Shown piece by piece: positions 55,774-57,625 of a DNA stretch of 57,625 nucleotides. Source of the stretch: Pseudomonas sp. Ga0074129 (GTDB lineage: Bacteria > Pseudomonadota > Gammaproteobacteria > Pseudomonadales > Pseudomonadaceae); assembly GCA_001465025.1 (NCBI GenBank), contig LNDO01000052.1, forward strand, positions 1 to 57,625. The letters are read 5' to 3'. The notes under the pieces are model-generated. The model was not told the DNA's origin, did not search any database, and was given only the letters and a program-made list of their open reading frames with translations. Each line of letters starts with the position of its first letter. Position 1 is the stretch's first letter. The position numbers were made by a program, and so were the translations under genes.

Positions 55774-57497
55774 TGAGTCAGGAAGATCTTCGCCAGCGTA
55801 AGGTGCGCCTGGGCGACCTGCTGATTCAGGCCGGTTTGCTGAGCGATGCACAGCTGCAACTGGCCCTGCAGGAGCAAAAACGCACCGGTGCCAAACTGGG
55901 CCGTACGGTGGTCGATCTCGGCTTCGTCGCCGAGGTCAAGCTGCTCACCGCGCTGTCCGAGCAGTTGAAGATTCCGTTTATCGACCTCCGGCATTTCCGC
56001 TTTGATCAAGAACTGGTGCAACGGCTGCAAGAAGCCATGGCCCGGCGCTTCCGCGCGCTGGTGCTGTCACGCGAAGGCGATGGCTTGCTGGTGGGCATGT
56101 CTGACCCGCTGGACTTGTTTGCCCTCGATGAGATGGAGCGCATCTTCAAGACCCGCGTGCACCCGGCCGTGGTGCGCGAGGCCGAGCTGCTGGCCACCCT
56201 CGACACCGTGTACCGACGCACCAGCGAGATTGCCTCGATTGCCGGCGAGCTGGAAGGCGAGCTGAAGGACAGTGACTTCGACCTGTCCAAACTGGGTGCC
56301 GACAACAACACCGAAGCACCGGTGGTGCGCCTGCTGCAGACGCTGTTCGAGGATGCGGTGCAGATGAAGGCATCGGACATTCACATCGAGCCGGACGAGG
56401 GCGTGGTGCGCATCCGCCAGCGTATCGACGGCGTGCTCAACGAGCAGGTGATGAAAGAGGCGCGCGTGGCCTCGGCGCTGGTGATGCGCCTGAAGATCAT
56501 GTCCGGGCTGGATATCTCGGAAAAACGCCTGCCACAGGACGGTCGCTTCAACATCCGCGTCAAGGGCCGCGCCATCGACGTGCGGGTCTCGACCATGCCG
56601 GTGCAATACGGCGAATCGGTGGTGATGCGCTTACTCGACCAGACGGCCGGGGTCTCCAACCTAGACGCCAGCGGCATGCCGCCCGACATGCTGGTGCGCT
56701 TTCGCCGCCTGCTGCAACGGCCGTTCGGCATGGTGCTGGTCACCGGCCCCACCGGCTCGGGTAAAACCACCACCCTGTATGCCGGGCTGTCCGAGCTGAA
56801 CAGCCCGGAGAAAAAGATCATCACCGTGGAAGACCCGGTGGAATACCGCTTGCCGCGCATCAACCAAGTGCAGGTCAACGCCAAGATCGATCTGAGCTTT
56901 GCCCGCGTGCTGCGCGCCGCCCTGCGTCAGGACCCGGATATCGTGCTGATCGGTGAGATGCGCGATCAGGAAACCGCTGAAATCGGCCTGCGTGCGGCGC
57001 TGACCGGTCACCTGGTGCTGTCCACGCTGCACACCAACGATGCGCTTACTTCGGCCATGCGCCTGATCGACATGGGCGCCGAACCCTTTCTCGTGGCCAC
57101 CTCGCTGAATGCGGTGCTGGCCCAGCGTCTGGTGCGCCGCGTGTGCGAGAACTGCATGGAAGACCACAGCCCTGAGCCGCGCCAACTGGCCTGGCTGGAA
57201 GTGCTCTACAAAGCTTCGCTGCAAGGCCGCAGCTTTAAGCGCGGCACGGGTTGCCACCAATGCCACAACACCGGCTATGCCGGCCGAATCGGCGTGTATG
57301 AACTGCTGGAAATGGACGAGGCCATGATCGCCGCCCTCCGTCGCAGCGACCCGCAAGGCTTTGCCGAGGCGGCGCAAATCAGCGCCGGTTATCGCCCCTT
57401 GGCCGCCTGTGCGCTGGACTACGCCCTAGCGGGTGTGACCAGCGTCGATGAGGTCTTGAAAGTCTGCGCCACCCTCACCGATGAGGCGCTGGGCTAA
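55773..57497 (+). CDS. mshE: MSHA pilus extension ATPase MshE with c-di-GMP-binding domain
   Basis: 574 residues. The N-terminal MshEN domain has the two tandem long c-di-GMP-binding motifs (RLGDLLIQAGLL, then KLGRTVVDLGFV, each followed by the L-x3-L-x2-Q pattern), so pilus extension should respond to c-di-GMP. Then Walker A GPTGSGKTTT, Asp box and Walker B IVLIGEMRDQET, LSTLHTNDA, and a zinc site CENC / CHQC. ATG 55773 overlaps the mshN TGA and follows GGGAGG. The next gene (mshG) is not present here. Confidence 0.95.
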   Translation: MSQEDLRQRKVRLGDLLIQAGLLSDAQLQLALQEQKRTGAKLGRTVVDLGFVAEVKLLTALSEQLKIPFIDLRHFRFDQELVQRLQEAMARRFRALVLSREGDGLLVGMSDPLDLFALDEMERIFKTRVHPAVVREAELLATLDTVYRRTSEIASIAGELEGELKDSDFDLSKLGADNNTEAPVVRLLQTLFEDAVQMKASDIHIEPDEGVVRIRQRIDGVLNEQVMKEARVASALVMRLKIMSGLDISEKRLPQDGRFNIRVKGRAIDVRVSTMPVQYGESVVMRLLDQTAGVSNLDASGMPPDMLVRFRRLLQRPFGMVLVTGPTGSGKTTTLYAGLSELNSPEKKIITVEDPVEYRLPRINQVQVNAKIDLSFARVLRAALRQDPDIVLIGEMRDQETAEIGLRAALTGHLVLSTLHTNDALTSAMRLIDMGAEPFLVATSLNAVLAQRLVRRVCENCMEDHSPEPRQLAWLEVLYKASLQGRSFKRGTGCHQCHNTGYAGRIGVYELLEMDEAMIAALRRSDPQGFAEAAQISAGYRPLAACALDYALAGVTSVDEVLKVCATLTDEALG

Positions 57498-57526
57498 TGC
57501 GGGCGGTTCTCGCCTTGGCGCGGCAG

Positions 57527-57625
57527 CCTAGCAGCCTGTCGGACTTTTCCCCTCGCCGGTAGAATTGCGCATCGCTCCTGGAACCTGACTGTATGAGCCG
57601 CTTTCGACCGATAAACCGCGAAATC
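57527..57625. mobile_element. Left end of a probable IS1182-type insertion sequence after mshE
   Basis: After the mshE stop, only about 30 bases fit the operon; then TAGCAGCCTGTCGGACTTTT, a typical terminal-repeat-like sequence of IS1182 elements (from memory), begins. A reading frame starts at 57593. Only about 100 bases of the element are inside the window. Confidence 0.5.
57593..57625 (+). CDS. Start of a probable transposase (partial)
   Basis: ATG 57593 begins MSRFRPINREI and runs off the window end. This N-terminus resembles IS1182-family transposases (xRFRPIDRxTxYLLPP), but 11 residues are too few to be certain. Confidence 0.45.
   Translation, partial: MSRFRPINREI

Overview
The window is GC-rich chromosomal DNA from a Pseudomonas-like gammaproteobacterium. 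The core gene order (secB-grxC-rhodanese / gpmI-envC-ctpA / three tandem solute-binding proteins / hisF-hisA-hisH-hisB / asmA-mutY-yggX / tRNA-Phe / polar amino-acid ABC transporter / tRNA-Thr) matches, from memory, the PA5126-PA5160 neighbourhood of P. aeruginosa. The MSHA pilus cluster and the REP-type hairpin repeats point to another Pseudomonas species, but the species cannot be fixed from this sequence.

Region A (about 1-10.9 kb) looks like a mobile element anchored at the 3' end of tRNA-Thr. It has an AlpA-like DNA-binding protein, a DUF927 replication-type ATPase, a dense cluster of GGGAAC motifs resembling replication iterons, and a type I restriction-modification operon (hsdM-hsdS-AlbA_2/GHKL regulator-MtlR-like protein-hsdR). 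hsdR is cut off after about 676 codons by what appears to be an insertion sequence at the left edge. No integrase is visible. Region B (11.2-15.5 kb) is core: a polar/basic amino-acid ABC transporter and a METTL25-like methyltransferase. Region C (15.7-26 kb) lies between that transporter and tRNA-Phe and holds a second, intact type I system with a similar but not identical layout: hsdM-hsdS-YecA/SEC-C protein-AlbA_2/GHKL regulator-hsdR-YgjP-type metallopeptidase. REP-like hairpins are scattered inside and beside it.

Region D (26.4-30 kb) is the asmA-mutY-yggX operon, with ATGA overlaps. Region E (30.4-35.1 kb) is a nitrate-assimilation transporter (binding protein, permease, ATPase) with a NasR-type nitrate-sensing antiterminator upstream. 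The leader of the binding-protein gene carries a good sigma-54 promoter, an ANTAR-type hexaloop hairpin and an attenuator terminator, so its control logic can be read in the DNA. Region F (35.2-38.4 kb) is hisB-hisH-DUF2164-hisA-hisF, with a repeat hairpin between hisA and hisF. A Stealth-family sugar-phosphate transferase gene and three tandem solute-binding-protein paralogues follow.

Region G (42.1-48.9 kb) holds cell-envelope and housekeeping genes: ctpA, envC, gpmI, an inactive rhodanese, grxC, secB, trmL. Region H (49.3-57.5 kb) is an MSHA pilus biogenesis operon, mshI-(pilN-like)-mshJ-K-L-M-N-E, whose genes are mostly overlapping. It is interrupted right after mshE by the start of what looks like an IS1182-type transposase. 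Both window ends run roughly 100 bases into apparent insertion sequences, which suggests the window is a draft contig bounded by repeats.

The most unusual features are the pair of AlbA_2-containing type I systems flanking one ABC operon, the GGGAAC cluster beside the DUF927 gene, the repeat/hairpin in front of the truncated hsdR, and the nitrate leader.
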